Notes: a model not told the origin generated them from the letters alone. A stretch of DNA of 61,799 nt from Allosphingosinicella sp. (GCA_030447665.1 JAUJOJ010000008.1:72963-134761); one strand, 5' to 3'. Positions 17,810 to 25,925 are shown, counted from the stretch's first letter. Numbers and translations are program-made.

Positions 17810-18388
17810 ATGTTCCGCGGATTATATGATTGGACGCTTCGGCTCGCCGGCCACCGGCACGCGATCCGCAGCATGGGGATGATCTCCTTCGCGGAAAGCT
17901 CCTTCTTCCCGATCCCGCCGGACGTGATGATCGTGCCGATGATCCTGGCCCGCCGCGACCAGGCCTTCCTGATCGCCGGCGTCTGCACCGTGACGTCAGT
18001 GGCGGGAGGCGCGCTCGGCTATGCGATCGGCTACTTCCTCTACGACACGGTCGGGCAGTGGCTGATGAACGTCTACGGCATGACTGACGGCATCGAGCAG
18101 TTCCGCGCCTGGTACGACAAATGGGGCGCCGCCATCATCCTGGTGAAGGGCCTGACGCCGATCCCGTTCAAGCTCGTCACGATCGCCAGCGGCTTTGCAG
18201 CGTTCAACTTCCCGTTGTTCTTGCTCACCGCCCTCATCACGCGGGGTGCGCGCTTCTTCCTGATCGCCGCGCTGCTGAAGCGCTACGGCGCGCCGATCCA
18301 GGAGTTCATCGAGAAGCGGCTGACGCTCATCGGCCTCCTCTTCCTCGCCGCGCTGGCGGGAGGCTTCGCCGTGGTGGCGCTGATCTAG
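17810..18388 (+). CDS. YqaA family membrane protein (DedA/VTT-like)
   Basis: The 192-residue membrane protein has five to six helices and the YqaA/SNARE-associated pattern. FAESSFFPIPPDVMIVPMIL near residues 27-46 is the re-entrant Pro-rich segment, and KGLTPIPFKLVTIASG near residue 117 is the second. These resemble DedA/VTT proteins that take part in lipid scrambling or membrane homeostasis. CGAGG sits before the ATG at 17810, and an upstream TTG would add an unlikely N-terminus. Both flanks are repeat-rich, so it appears monocistronic. Confidence 0.88.
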   Translation: MFRGLYDWTLRLAGHRHAIRSMGMISFAESSFFPIPPDVMIVPMILARRDQAFLIAGVCTVTSVAGGALGYAIGYFLYDTVGQWLMNVYGMTDGIEQFRAWYDKWGAAIILVKGLTPIPFKLVTIASGFAAFNFPLFLLTALITRGARFFLIAALLKRYGAPIQEFIEKRLTLIGLLFLAALAGGFAVVALI

Positions 18389-18390
18389 GC

Positions 18391-18534
18391 CCTGATCGAG
18401 AGGTGGAAGCGCTTCCGCATCGAAATGACAGCGGATCGAAATGACAGCGGCTTCAAAGCGGGGGAAGCCGCGCCGCTGTCATTACTTCGATGGGGTCCCG
18501 ATCTGGCTCTATTCAGATGGTTGAGACCAAGATC
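18391..18534. repeat. Palindromic/tandem repeat region related to 17619-17734
   Basis: The region shares AGGTGGAAGCGCTTC, GATCTGGCTCTATTCAGA and GAGACCAAGAT with 17619-17734. Between these lies a perfect 16-bp tandem duplication, ATCGAAATGACAGCGG at 18419-18434 and 18435-18450. AATGACAGCG pairs with CGCTGTCATT around a GGCTTC/GAAGCC hairpin. It looks like a second element inserted into the first type. Confidence 0.7.
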
Positions 18535-18583
18535 GATGGCATGTGAGGCCAAAAGGCCGCGCGATGCGTTCGAATCCCGACCA

Positions 18584-18618
18584 TTGACAAGATCTCTACA
18601 TAGGTAGATTATCTTGTC
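18584..18618 (+). promoter_or_regulatory. PadR promoter with overlapping operator; leaderless start
   Basis: TTGACA (18584-18589) and GATTAT (18607-18612) with a 17-nt spacer form a good sigma-70 promoter. The expected transcription start falls on or beside the ATG at 18619, so the message is probably leaderless. The promoter is covered by the perfect palindrome GACAAGAT...ATCTTGTC (18586-18593 and 18611-18618), with an inner CTAC...GTAG pair. This is the position and size of a PadR dimer site, which suggests autorepression. Confidence 0.7.
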
Positions 18619-18933
18619 ATGGCCCGAGCCCGTTCCCTCTCCTCCCCTGCCAGGACCATCCTCGCCATTCTGGCCGAAGCTGATCGGGATTGGCGCCACG
18701 GCTATGAGCTGGTGCGGCGGGCCGGCATCAAATCAGGAACGCTCTATCCGCTGCTGATCCGGCTGGAAGGTCAGGGCTATCTAGAAGCCGAATGGCAAGC
18801 GCCGGCCGCCGCGGGGCGGCCTCCAAGGCACGCCTATCGCCTGACGGCCAGCGGCATGCAGCTCGCCCGCGAAGCAGCCGCCGTTCGCGCGCCCGATCCA
18901 TTTGCCGGTCGCCGCCGCGAGGCGAGGACGTGA
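18619..18933 (+). CDS. PadR family transcriptional regulator
   Basis: The 104-residue winged-helix protein carries the PadR signature: HGYELVRRAGIKSGTLYPLL near residues 27-46, then GYLEAEW and RHAYRLTASG in the wing. It is short, lacking the long C-terminal dimerisation helix, like subfamily-2 PadRs. The ATG immediately follows the palindromic promoter/operator and has no ribosome binding site, as expected for a leaderless gene. The stop overlaps the GTG start of the membrane protein gene (GTGA), so regulator and target are co-expressed and probably autoregulated. Confidence 0.93.
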   Translation: MARARSLSSPARTILAILAEADRDWRHGYELVRRAGIKSGTLYPLLIRLEGQGYLEAEWQAPAAAGRPPRHAYRLTASGMQLAREAAAVRAPDPFAGRRREART

Positions 18934-20123
18934 GCGCCCGATTGTCCAGGCGGCTGGCGCTGGCGATCGGCCGGCTGATCGGACGGATTCTCCCCCGCCC
19001 GCAATCCTCCTGGTCGCGCGCGATGCTGCACGAAATCGGCGCCGTGGAAGACGATTGGGAAGCACTCGACTTCGCGACGGGATGCCTGTGCGCGGCGGTG
19101 GTGCAAGCCGTGACATTCCATGCCGCTCGCCTGTCCATCCTGTCGCGATCAGGCGGCTTTCATTCCGGAGCAGGAGGTGTGACGATCATGGACGCTTTAA
19201 AGAACAGGTTGAACAACCCTCGCTCCCTTGGCCTTGCCTGTGCGATCGGTGCCGCCGGCCTCGGCCTTGCCTATCTGACGGCCGCAGGCGCGCCGTTGAG
19301 GTACATCGTCGTCAATGCCGCTTCATTGCTGCTTGGCCTCGTGGCTTTCTCCGGGATCGGCAAGTCAGGATGGCGCGCCGGGCGCGCGTCCGGCAGTCTC
19401 CTGCTGGTGCTCAGTGTCGCGCTGCTTGCAACGGCGCTGTTCGGGGCATCGGTCGAGGGCGCCTCCCGCTGGATCCGGGTCGGGCCGCTCGGCGTCCAGG
19501 CGAGCCTCCTTGTCCTGCCCTTCATGATCGTCGTCTTCGCGCAACGGCGCGATTGGGCCGCGACCGTCGCCATGGTTCTGGCCGCGGCCGCGCTCGCGCT
19601 CCAGCCGGACCGCGCCATGGCGGGCGTGCTTGCCGCCGGCCTCGGGGCTGTCGCGATCCTCGCACGCGATCGGCGGCTTCTCACCGCGCTGCTCGCCGCC
19701 GCGGCCGCCTTCGGCGCAACCTTGCTTCGCCCCGATCGGCTGCCGGCGGCGGCCTATGTCGACCAGATCCTCTATTCCGCTTTCGAGGTTCACGCTCTGG
19801 CGGGCGTCGCGGTCGTGACCGGCGCGTTCCTGCTCATCGTCCCTGCGGTTGCAGGCCGCTTTTCTGACCCCGACAATTCGGGGGCCTATGCGGCATTCGG
19901 CACCGTCTGGCTTGGCATCGTGGTCGCGGCCGCGCTCGGCAACTACCCCACGCCGCTGGTCGGCTTTGGCGGGAGCGCGGTGCTCGGATATCTCCTCAGC
20001 CTCGCCGCCCTGCCCGCGGCGGCGCGGTCGGCGGCGCGCGTCCGCGGCCGGCCGGCTCCTGATGAGCAGCCGGCCCATGACGATGGCGCCCGCATGTCCC
20101 TCGGCGCGGCATATTCAAGCTAG
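18930..20123 (+). CDS. Membrane protein with SEDS (FtsW/RodA)-like motifs, fused to a PadR-partner N-terminus
   Basis: The 397-residue protein starts at GTG, overlapping padR. Residues 1-85 are basic, then SWSRAMLHEIGAVEDDWEAL and FATGCLCAA, a segment often seen in proteins encoded beside PadR regulators. From about residue 97 there are some nine to ten helices with FtsW/RodA landmarks in order: ASRWIRVGPLGVQAS (compare RWI...QPSE), YVDQILYSAFEVHALAG and PTPLVGFGGSAVLGY (compare PxPFxSYGGSS). In the second landmark D278 and E286 keep the D-x7-E spacing of the catalytic loop. Known SEDS proteins polymerise lipid II. Here length, the N-terminal fusion and the altered QPSE suggest a divergent member; an activity is not proven. 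Confidence 0.7.
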   Translation: MSARLSRRLALAIGRLIGRILPRPQSSWSRAMLHEIGAVEDDWEALDFATGCLCAAVVQAVTFHAARLSILSRSGGFHSGAGGVTIMDALKNRLNNPRSLGLACAIGAAGLGLAYLTAAGAPLRYIVVNAASLLLGLVAFSGIGKSGWRAGRASGSLLLVLSVALLATALFGASVEGASRWIRVGPLGVQASLLVLPFMIVVFAQRRDWAATVAMVLAAAALALQPDRAMAGVLAAGLGAVAILARDRRLLTALLAAAAAFGATLLRPDRLPAAAYVDQILYSAFEVHALAGVAVVTGAFLLIVPAVAGRFSDPDNSGAYAAFGTVWLGIVVAAALGNYPTPLVGFGGSAVLGYLLSLAALPAAARSAARVRGRPAPDEQPAHDDGARMSLGAAYSS

Positions 20124-20417
20124 AAGCGGCCAGCCCTGATCGGCAGTGCAGGCGGCAGGGACCTGGCCGTAGACTCAGGCTGATCGACAGAAGAAAAGCT
20201 TACCACACATATACTTCCGCCGCTACTCAGCGGATTCAGAGATTGCCGCAGCAACAGTCGTGGTACATTGTCGGAGTATGGGACCTCGCAGACATTCCGC
20301 CAATGTCGTGAAGCGCAAATCCGTCTGTCGAATGCAGCGGCCATACGTTGAGACACGTGTGGAAATCAGGCGTCGTGGAGGATGACAAAAATCTGTGCAC
20401 TTCAGGAGAGGCAGCGG

Positions 20418-21446
20418 TTGCTCATCTCTCGCTACAGCTTGGTTCTGGCATTGGGTCTGGCATGGTCGGCCGCTGCCGTCGGCGTCGCAGCAGCGGCGCA
20501 AGCGCCCCGCATCAGCAGACCGAGGCCTGCTCCGCCCGCGGTCTCGACGATGCCGCCACTCCCGCCTGCGGACTTCGACGATACGCTCGCGGTAGAGGGT
20601 GACGAGATTGACGCTCGCAAGGTGGAAACGCGCCTCAGCGTCGAAGTGCGGGTGAATGGCCGCGGTCCCTATCAATTCGTCGTCGACAGCGGCGCCGATA
20701 CGTCCGTGGTCGGGCGGCGCATCGCGCGGCAGTTGCAACTGCCGCTCGGTACGCCGGTTGTTTTGAACAACATGACCGACCGCAACATCGTGGACCGCGT
20801 GAAGGTCGAGGAACTGACCCTCGGCCCGAGCACGATCAGGGATCTGGAACTTCCTGCGTTGAGCGAACAGGATCTTGGCGGCGCAGGCATGATCGGCATC
20901 GACGCACTCGTCCGCCAGCGCCTGATGATGGATTTCGAAAAGCGTACGATCAAGGTCGAGGACGCGACGAAGCCTGTAAAGTCCTACCCTGGTGAGATCG
21001 TGGTTGTCGCGCAGCTGAGGCGCGGCCAATTGATCCTGACCCGAGTCAGAGCCGGTGGCTTGTCACTCGAGGCGGTGATCGATACCGGATCCCAGATCAC
21101 GATCGGCAACCTCGCTCTTCGCGACAAGCTTGTTCGCCGCAGGCGCGACAAGCTCCAGACGGTCACCGCGACGGGCGTCACCGGAAAGACCATGGATTTG
21201 CAACTCGCGCAGATTGCCGAGCTTCGGCTCGGCCCGGTGACCCTGCGCAATGTGCCCATGGCTTTCGCCGATGTGCCGCCGTTCAAGGTGTTCGGCCTTT
21301 CCGACCAGCCCGCTTTGCTTCTCGGGACTGACCTGTTGGAGACTTTCCGCCGGGTCACGCTCGATTTTCGGGCGCGCAAGGTGCGCTTTCAGCTGCGGCG
21401 CTGCACAACACAGGCGGTTTCGATCAGCACGGGGGTTCAGCCTTGA
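20418..21446 (+). CDS. Secreted retropepsin-like aspartic protease
   Basis: The protein is about 342 residues. It has a signal peptide (SRYSLVLALGLAWSAAAVG), then two retropepsin half-domains. The first has VVDSGADTSVV with Asp90 and the second VIDTGSQITI with Asp222, each followed by a hydrophobic flap partner (GMIGIDAL, LLLGTDLL). Two active-site halves in one chain make it pepsin-like in layout, acting in the periplasm. TTG at 20418 was chosen because AGGAGAGG lies 8 nt upstream. The in-frame ATG at 20382 has GGAGG too close. The 20124-20417 gap holds no gene I can see. Confidence 0.85.
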   Translation: MLISRYSLVLALGLAWSAAAVGVAAAAQAPRISRPRPAPPAVSTMPPLPPADFDDTLAVEGDEIDARKVETRLSVEVRVNGRGPYQFVVDSGADTSVVGRRIARQLQLPLGTPVVLNNMTDRNIVDRVKVEELTLGPSTIRDLELPALSEQDLGGAGMIGIDALVRQRLMMDFEKRTIKVEDATKPVKSYPGEIVVVAQLRRGQLILTRVRAGGLSLEAVIDTGSQITIGNLALRDKLVRRRRDKLQTVTATGVTGKTMDLQLAQIAELRLGPVTLRNVPMAFADVPPFKVFGLSDQPALLLGTDLLETFRRVTLDFRARKVRFQLRRCTTQAVSISTGVQP

Positions 21447-21742
21447 CGCGCCTCTCGTCAACGGGCGCCGCCGCAGTCTGCGGAAGATAGCCAATGTCCC
21501 GATCGACTATCGAACGGCCTCTGTCGGCCGCGGCGGTCTGGACCTGGGCAACCGACATGAGCGCACAGCTGCCAGTTGCGGGGCGGCGGTCGGTATCCGG
21601 GGAACGAGGAGCCACGCCCCATGACTGGCCGGGAGGTCATCCCCCGCCGTCCTCAACGCACCGTTACCGCGCGGGATGCCTGGGAGCTCAATTCCGAAAG
21701 GCATAAAAAGCTCGAAGGCATTGACACCACGAGCTTGATGAA

Positions 21743-21817
21743 TGGTGGGCGTGGCAAGGATTGAACTTGCGACCCCTGCGATGTCAACACAGTGCTCTAC
21801 CACTGAGCTACACGCCC
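21743..21817 (-). tRNA. tRNA-Val(GAC), CCA encoded
   Basis: On the minus strand GGGCGTG pairs with CACGCCC to give a 7-bp acceptor stem. The D arm is GCTCAGTGGTAGAGC and the anticodon loop TTGACAT gives GAC. The T arm is GCAAG-TTCAATC-CTTGC, then discriminator A and an encoded CCA (TGG at 21743-21745 on plus). All stems are intact. The 21447-21742 stretch between the protease and the tRNA holds no recognisable gene. Confidence 0.97.
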
Positions 21818-21891
21818 ACTGCGGCGGCTCTTAGCGAGGCCGTGCCCGCCGCGCAACGCCCATCCTAACCCTCGATCACACTGGGATAAGA

Positions 21892-22269
21892 CTAGAGCCG
21901 CCCGTGCTGGTCTTCTGATTGGAACAGGCGGTCGACCTCGGCGACGAGGTCGCGAAGGTGGAAGGGCTTCGACAGAACCTTGGCCTGCGGCGCGGCCTTG
22001 CCGGCCTTCAGCGCCACGGCGGCGAAGCCGGTGATGAACATCACCCGCATCGCCGGTGCGATCAGGGCCGCCTTTTGGGCAAGCTCGATCCCGTCCATCT
22101 CCGGCATCACGATGTCGGTAAGGAGCAGGTCGAAGCTGCTCTTTTCGAGGAGCGCCAGCGCCGTGGTGCCGCGATCGACCGCCTCGACGCCGTAACCGAC
22201 GCGCTCGAGCGCACGCGCCAGATAGTGGCGCATCGACTCGTCGTCTTCGGCCAGAAGGATCCTGATCAT
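21892..22269 (-). CDS. cpdR: CpdR-type single-domain response regulator
   Basis: The 125-residue lone receiver domain has acidic pocket D9/D10, phosphoacceptor D52 (LLLTDIVMPEMDG), Thr in FITGFAAVALKAG and Lys in SKPFHL. In Caulobacter CpdR, when unphosphorylated, localises ClpXP to degrade CtrA and other cell-cycle proteins. CckA-ChpT controls its phosphorylation. The sequence matches closely in length and in the FITGFAAVAL segment. Its position beside N-formylglutamate amidohydrolase is the conserved alphaproteobacterial arrangement. Divergent gap of 156 bp to that gene. Confidence 0.92.
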   Translation of the reverse strand: MIRILLAEDDESMRHYLARALERVGYGVEAVDRGTTALALLEKSSFDLLLTDIVMPEMDGIELAQKAALIAPAMRVMFITGFAAVALKAGKAAPQAKVLSKPFHLRDLVAEVDRLFQSEDQHGRL

Positions 22270-22425
22270 CCGCTCCCCGGGGGCAACCTATCGGCCACCT
22301 TCGCGGCGCCGACGCCCCCTCTTATGCCCGAACCCCTTAAGATATTCCAGCCGCCGAAAGATTGATCTGCATCGGCTTCGAACATTTGCGGGACACTCTT
22401 GGCTTTCGTAACGTTGTGCGCAGCA

Positions 22426-23289
22426 ATGGCCGAATCTGCCGCCGAGCCTCCGTTCCTGCGTCTCGGTCCGGAAGCGCCCGCCTCGCCGGTGGTGCTTTCG
22501 GTGCCGCATGCCGGCCGCGCTTATTCCGCCGCTTTGCTCCGCTCCTCCCGCCTGCCCTTGAAGACGCTCGAGTCGCTCGAGGACCGGCTCGTCGATCGGC
22601 TGATCTGGCGAGTCCAGGGCACCGGCGCCGTCGCGCTGGTGGCGCGGGCCCCTCGCGCCGAGATCGATCTCAATCGCGACGAGCGCGAGATCGATCCCTC
22701 GATGATCGTGCCGCCGCCGCCGAGCCGGACCGTCCTGCAATCGCCGCGCAGCCGCGGCGGGCTCGGCGTGGTGCCGTCGCGGATCACCGGCGCCGGGCCG
22801 ATCTGGAACCAGAGGCTGCCGGCGCATGAGCTGTCCCGCCGCATCGCCGCCATCCACGCGCCTTATCATGCGGCGCTCGAAGCGGCCCTGCTCCAGGCCC
22901 GCGCCCGCTTCGGATCGGCCATCCTGCTCGATTGTCATTCAATGCCGCCGCGCGAGTTCGGCGGCGGGCCGGGCATCGTCTTCGGCGACCGGCACGGCAC
23001 CAGCATCGCCCCCGCGCTTGAAAGGGAGGCGATCCGCGCGGCCGAGGCGGCGGGCTACCAGGTCGCCTGCAACGCGCCTTATGCGGGCGGATACATCACG
23101 GCCCGGCACGGGCAGCCGGACGCCGGCATTCACGCCTTGCAGATCGAGATCGATCGCTCGCTCTATCTCGACGCGGAGCTGCGGGAGCCGGGCCCCGGCT
23201 TCGACCAGGCCGCTCGGATGCTGGAGGCGGTCGTCTCCGCCCTCGCCGCCAAGGCGATGGAGCCGCCCCAGGCGATCGCCGCCGAGTGA
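22426..23289 (+). CDS. N-formylglutamate amidohydrolase
   Basis: The 287-residue protein begins MAESAAEPPFLRLGPEAPAS and carries LSVPHAGRAY near residues 24-33, APRAEIDLNRDEREIDP near residue 80, and ILLDCHSMPP near residue 168, where the Asp and His would bind metal. A GGYITARHG motif lies near residue 222. The enzyme hydrolyses N-formyl-L-glutamate (histidine degradation) or related amides. Start 22426 (ATG) is preferred to the in-frame TTG at 22399. The TGA at 23287-23289 runs into the A-tract of the minus-strand terminator. Confidence 0.9.
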   Translation: MAESAAEPPFLRLGPEAPASPVVLSVPHAGRAYSAALLRSSRLPLKTLESLEDRLVDRLIWRVQGTGAVALVARAPRAEIDLNRDEREIDPSMIVPPPPSRTVLQSPRSRGGLGVVPSRITGAGPIWNQRLPAHELSRRIAAIHAPYHAALEAALLQARARFGSAILLDCHSMPPREFGGGPGIVFGDRHGTSIAPALEREAIRAAEAAGYQVACNAPYAGGYITARHGQPDAGIHALQIEIDRSLYLDAELREPGPGFDQAARMLEAVVSALAAKAMEPPQAIAAE

Positions 23290-23319
23290 AAAAAGACCAC
23301 CTCACGAGACGTGAGGTGG
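23289..23319 (-). terminator. Rho-independent terminator (minus strand)
   Basis: CCACCTCACG (23297-23306) and CGTGAGGTGG (23310-23319) form a perfect 10-bp stem with a 3-nt loop. On the minus strand it is followed at once by TCTTTTTT. It ends a leftward transcript, either from the sapC gene 164 bp upstream or from a separate small RNA. Confidence 0.8.
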
Positions 23320-23400
23320 CCCAGGTTCAGGGAGGAACGCCCAAATCGGGCGTGACGCGCCGCCGCAAAGGGGGGGTGCAACAGCACGCTGATTACGAAC
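23289..23400 (-). ncRNA. Candidate small RNA with CCUCC motif
   Basis: Leftward from about 23400 the RNA would carry a single-stranded CACCCCCCC tract, a CGCCC-GATTT-GGGCG hairpin, the unpaired UUCCUCCCUG anti-Shine-Dalgarno-like motif and the strong terminator. A weak promoter (TTGAAA near 23420-23425 on the minus strand with an AT-rich box 17 nt on) precedes it. No ORF fits. C-rich and CCUCC-loop small RNAs are known in alphaproteobacteria; assignment to any named family is not possible here. Confidence 0.35.
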
Positions 23401-23482
23401 TTAAGAAATAGCCGCAGGGTTTCAACCCAGTAATTTCCGCAGGTTAGCGGCTATGCGTATTGAATATCAGCAGCGCTCGCCG

Positions 23483-24268
23483 TCACGCGTTCGCCATCTG
23501 CGGCATGGCCGCCATTTGCGGGCCCTTGCCCTGCCGCACCTGCTTGGAGAAGATCTCGGGCACCAGCGCCAGCGAGAAGAGGTGCGCCAGCGCCAGCTGG
23601 AGAATGCCGTTCTGGTTGATCTTCCTGAGCTCGTCCCCGCGCAGCTCGCGGAACTTCTCCTCGGCGACCATCTGGAAGCCGCGATAGACGAAGGGCTGGT
23701 CCGCGCCGGCCACCTGCACCGAAGCTTCGCCGTCGATGAGCAGGCCGCTATTCTTGAGCTCGGCCATGAAGGCGGTGGTGCGCTGCGCGGAAAGCTCGAA
23801 CTCCTCGCAGAATTTCAGGATCGCGGTCGTGGTCTCGCTCACCTGGCCATTGTCGAACAGCGGATTGCCGTCCTCATAATCGCCGACGAGGCCGCTGTGG
23901 GGATCGAAGCAGAGCGAAAGCTCGTCGGCATTGGGGTTGGTCCGCGCGAGCATGAACGGATAGCGGCGGATATAGGCGGGCACATAGGTCTCGCCGAGCA
24001 GCTTGCCGTCCGCGTCGACGAACACGTTGACGCCTTCGTTGAGCCCCATCAATGCCAAGGGCACCGGATTGTCGCCGACCGAGAAGACGATCGGATAGTA
24101 ACGCTGGGCGGTGACGAATTCGTCGATCGTGATCGGAACCGCATGCGTCCCGGCGAGGAAGGGTGCGGTTTCCGCGCCGCGCGTCTTGTAGCTGCTGTGG
24201 GCGCTGCTCGAAAGCGGCTCCAGGCCGTTGTAGAAAAGCGGAAGGTTGGCCGGCGCTGCGGTCGCCAT
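23483..24268 (-). CDS. SapC family protein
   Basis: The 261-residue protein has the SapC pattern: an N-terminal NLPLFYNGLEPLSSS, then the AHAVPITIDEFVTAQRYYPIVFS-like region near residues 42-63. FVDADGKLLGETYVPAYIRRYPFM lies near residue 82. No signal peptide or membrane helix is visible. SapC was named for S-layer secretion in Campylobacter, but in sphingomonads such genes commonly sit near TonB receptors and their role is unclear. GGAGACGATAC before the ATG is a fair ribosome binding site. The C-terminus is a low-complexity Met/Gln/Ala tail. Confidence 0.88.
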   Translation of the reverse strand: MATAAPANLPLFYNGLEPLSSSAHSSYKTRGAETAPFLAGTHAVPITIDEFVTAQRYYPIVFSVGDNPVPLALMGLNEGVNVFVDADGKLLGETYVPAYIRRYPFMLARTNPNADELSLCFDPHSGLVGDYEDGNPLFDNGQVSETTTAILKFCEEFELSAQRTTAFMAELKNSGLLIDGEASVQVAGADQPFVYRGFQMVAEEKFRELRGDELRKINQNGILQLALAHLFSLALVPEIFSKQVRQGKGPQMAAMPQMANA

Positions 24269-24358
24269 GTATCGTCTCCATCATCGGCTTGAGGAGCGGC
24301 CCCATGACGCCGCCCGGTTTTCGCGGGCGATGTCTATGGGCGACGCCGCTAATCTGCA

Positions 24359-24445
24359 AGGAGAATGGAGGGTGACCAGGCCCGCCAAGCCCGGCCTGGC
24401 TGCAGTCTCCTGTCGACGCCGCACCTGATCATCCTCCATTCTCCT
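24359..24445. repeat. Long inverted repeat, about 22-bp arms
   Basis: AGGAGAATGGAGGGTGACCAGG (two halves, 24359-24380) is nearly the exact inverse of 24424-24445, with two mismatches that could pair as G-U in RNA. The loop is 43 nt. The right arm overlaps the last codons of the FAD oxidoreductase, so it could act as a transcript-stabilising or terminating structure between that gene and sapC. Confidence 0.7.
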
Positions 24446-25925
24446 GGGATGACGAAGCTGCGCCATTGCCCGGACGAAGCGGTGGAGGCGCCGCCATGCC
24501 GGCCGGCGGGACGAGCTTGCCGGGGTTCATGATCCCGTGCGGATCGAGCGCCCGCTTGATCGCGCGCATCGCGCCGAGCCGGGCCGGATCGCCCACCCGC
24601 GCAAGCTCCGACAGGCGCATCTGGCCGATCCCATGCTCCGCCGAAATCGAGCCGCCCACCGCCATCACAAGATCGTGGACGAACGAGGTGACCTGAGGCG
24701 CCTGCTCTTCCAGCCAGCGCGGCGCGTCGCCCGGAGCGCGAACGTTGAAATGAACATTGCCGTCGCCGAGATGGCCGAAGGCGATCACGCGCGCGCCGGG
24801 AAAGCGGCCTTCCACCGCCGCCGCCGCCTCCACCATGAAGCCGGGCATGGCGGCGATCTCGACCGAGATGTCGTGCTTGGCGGCCGGCCCGTCCTTCTGT
24901 TCGGCTTCCGAGATGCTGTCGCGGATCCGCCAGAAGGCCTCCGCCTGCGCTTCGCTGGAGGCGATCGCCGCATCCTCGATGACGCCGTTTTCCAAAGCCG
25001 CCATCAGCGCGCGCCCGAGCGCCTCTTCGGGGCTTGGCGCGGCCATCGGTGCCGTCGCTTCGACGAGCACGTGCCATTCGTGCGGGCCCGGGAGCGGCGG
25101 CCGGGTTCCCGCTATATGGTGGAGAACGAGGTCATGCGCCGATCTCGGCACCAGCTCGAAGCTCTCGACGGCCTCGCCGGTCGCGTTCTCGAGGAGGCGG
25201 AGCAGCCCGAGCGCCTTTTCGGGCGAGGCGAGGCCGATCCAGGCGACGGAGCGCGATCCGACCGCCTCCACCAGCCTGAGGTTCGCGGCCGTGACGATCC
25301 CCAGCGTCCCCTCCGCGCCGATCATCAGCTGCTTGATATCGTAGCCGCGATTGTCCTTCTTGAGCGGTGCAAGGCTGCTGAACAGGCTGCCGTCGGGCAG
25401 CACGGCCTCCAGCCCCTGGACGAGGCTGCGCATGGTGCCGAAACGAAGGACCTGCGTTCCGCCGGCATTAGTCGAGATAAGCCCGCCGATCGTCGCACTT
25501 CCCTTGGCGCCGAGCGAAAGCGGAAACCGCTGCCCGACCGCCGCGGCCGCCTCGTGCAGGTTCGAAAGGATCACGCCCGCTTCGCAGACGGCGCTGCTGC
25601 CGGCGGCCGAGATCGAGCGGATGCGGTTCATCCGGCGCATCGACAGCAAAAGCGCGGTCCCGTCGGCGCTCGGCGTCGCGCCCGCCACCATCGAGCTGTT
25701 CCCGCCCTGCGGGACGAGCGGCACGCGCGCCTCCGCGCAGAGGCGGACGATCTCGACCACCTCGTCCGTGCCGGCCGGCGACAGCATCGCGGCGGCAGCG
25801 CCTCTATATCGTTTCCGCCAATCCACGAGCCAAGGCGCGAGCTCGGCCGGATCTCGCGTGAAGCCCTTCGGCCCCAGCCGACGGGAGAGCCGTTCCAGCA
25901 GATGTTGGAGGGGAGGATTGGCCAT
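24429..25925 (-). CDS. FAD-binding oxidoreductase, GlcD / D-2-hydroxyacid dehydrogenase type
   Basis: The 498-residue protein has a PCMH FAD-binding domain: VPLVPQGGNSSMVAGATPS near residues 69-87, then LGAKGSATIGGLISTNAGGT near residue 140. The FAD-oxidase C-terminal domain includes FGHLGDGNVHFN near residue 390 and SAEHGIGQMR near residue 440. This is the layout of D-lactate and D-2-hydroxyglutarate dehydrogenases; electrons would go to quinone or an electron-transfer flavoprotein. The ATG at 25925 (MANPPLQ) fits the family start. ATG 25946 adds only seven residues. Divergent from the small secreted protein. Confidence 0.9.
   Translation of the reverse strand: MANPPLQHLLERLSRRLGPKGFTRDPAELAPWLVDWRKRYRGAAAAMLSPAGTDEVVEIVRLCAEARVPLVPQGGNSSMVAGATPSADGTALLLSMRRMNRIRSISAAGSSAVCEAGVILSNLHEAAAAVGQRFPLSLGAKGSATIGGLISTNAGGTQVLRFGTMRSLVQGLEAVLPDGSLFSSLAPLKKDNRGYDIKQLMIGAEGTLGIVTAANLRLVEAVGSRSVAWIGLASPEKALGLLRLLENATGEAVESFELVPRSAHDLVLHHIAGTRPPLPGPHEWHVLVEATAPMAAPSPEEALGRALMAALENGVIEDAAIASSEAQAEAFWRIRDSISEAEQKDGPAAKHDISVEIAAMPGFMVEAAAAVEGRFPGARVIAFGHLGDGNVHFNVRAPGDAPRWLEEQAPQVTSFVHDLVMAVGGSISAEHGIGQMRLSELARVGDPARLGAMRAIKRALDPHGIMNPGKLVPPAGMAAPPPLRPGNGAASSSQENGG

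Noticed and set aside
21576..21764. 62-residue ORF ending inside the tRNA-Val gene
   Set aside because: No ribosome binding site, overlaps the tRNA 3' end, no recognisable protein pattern.
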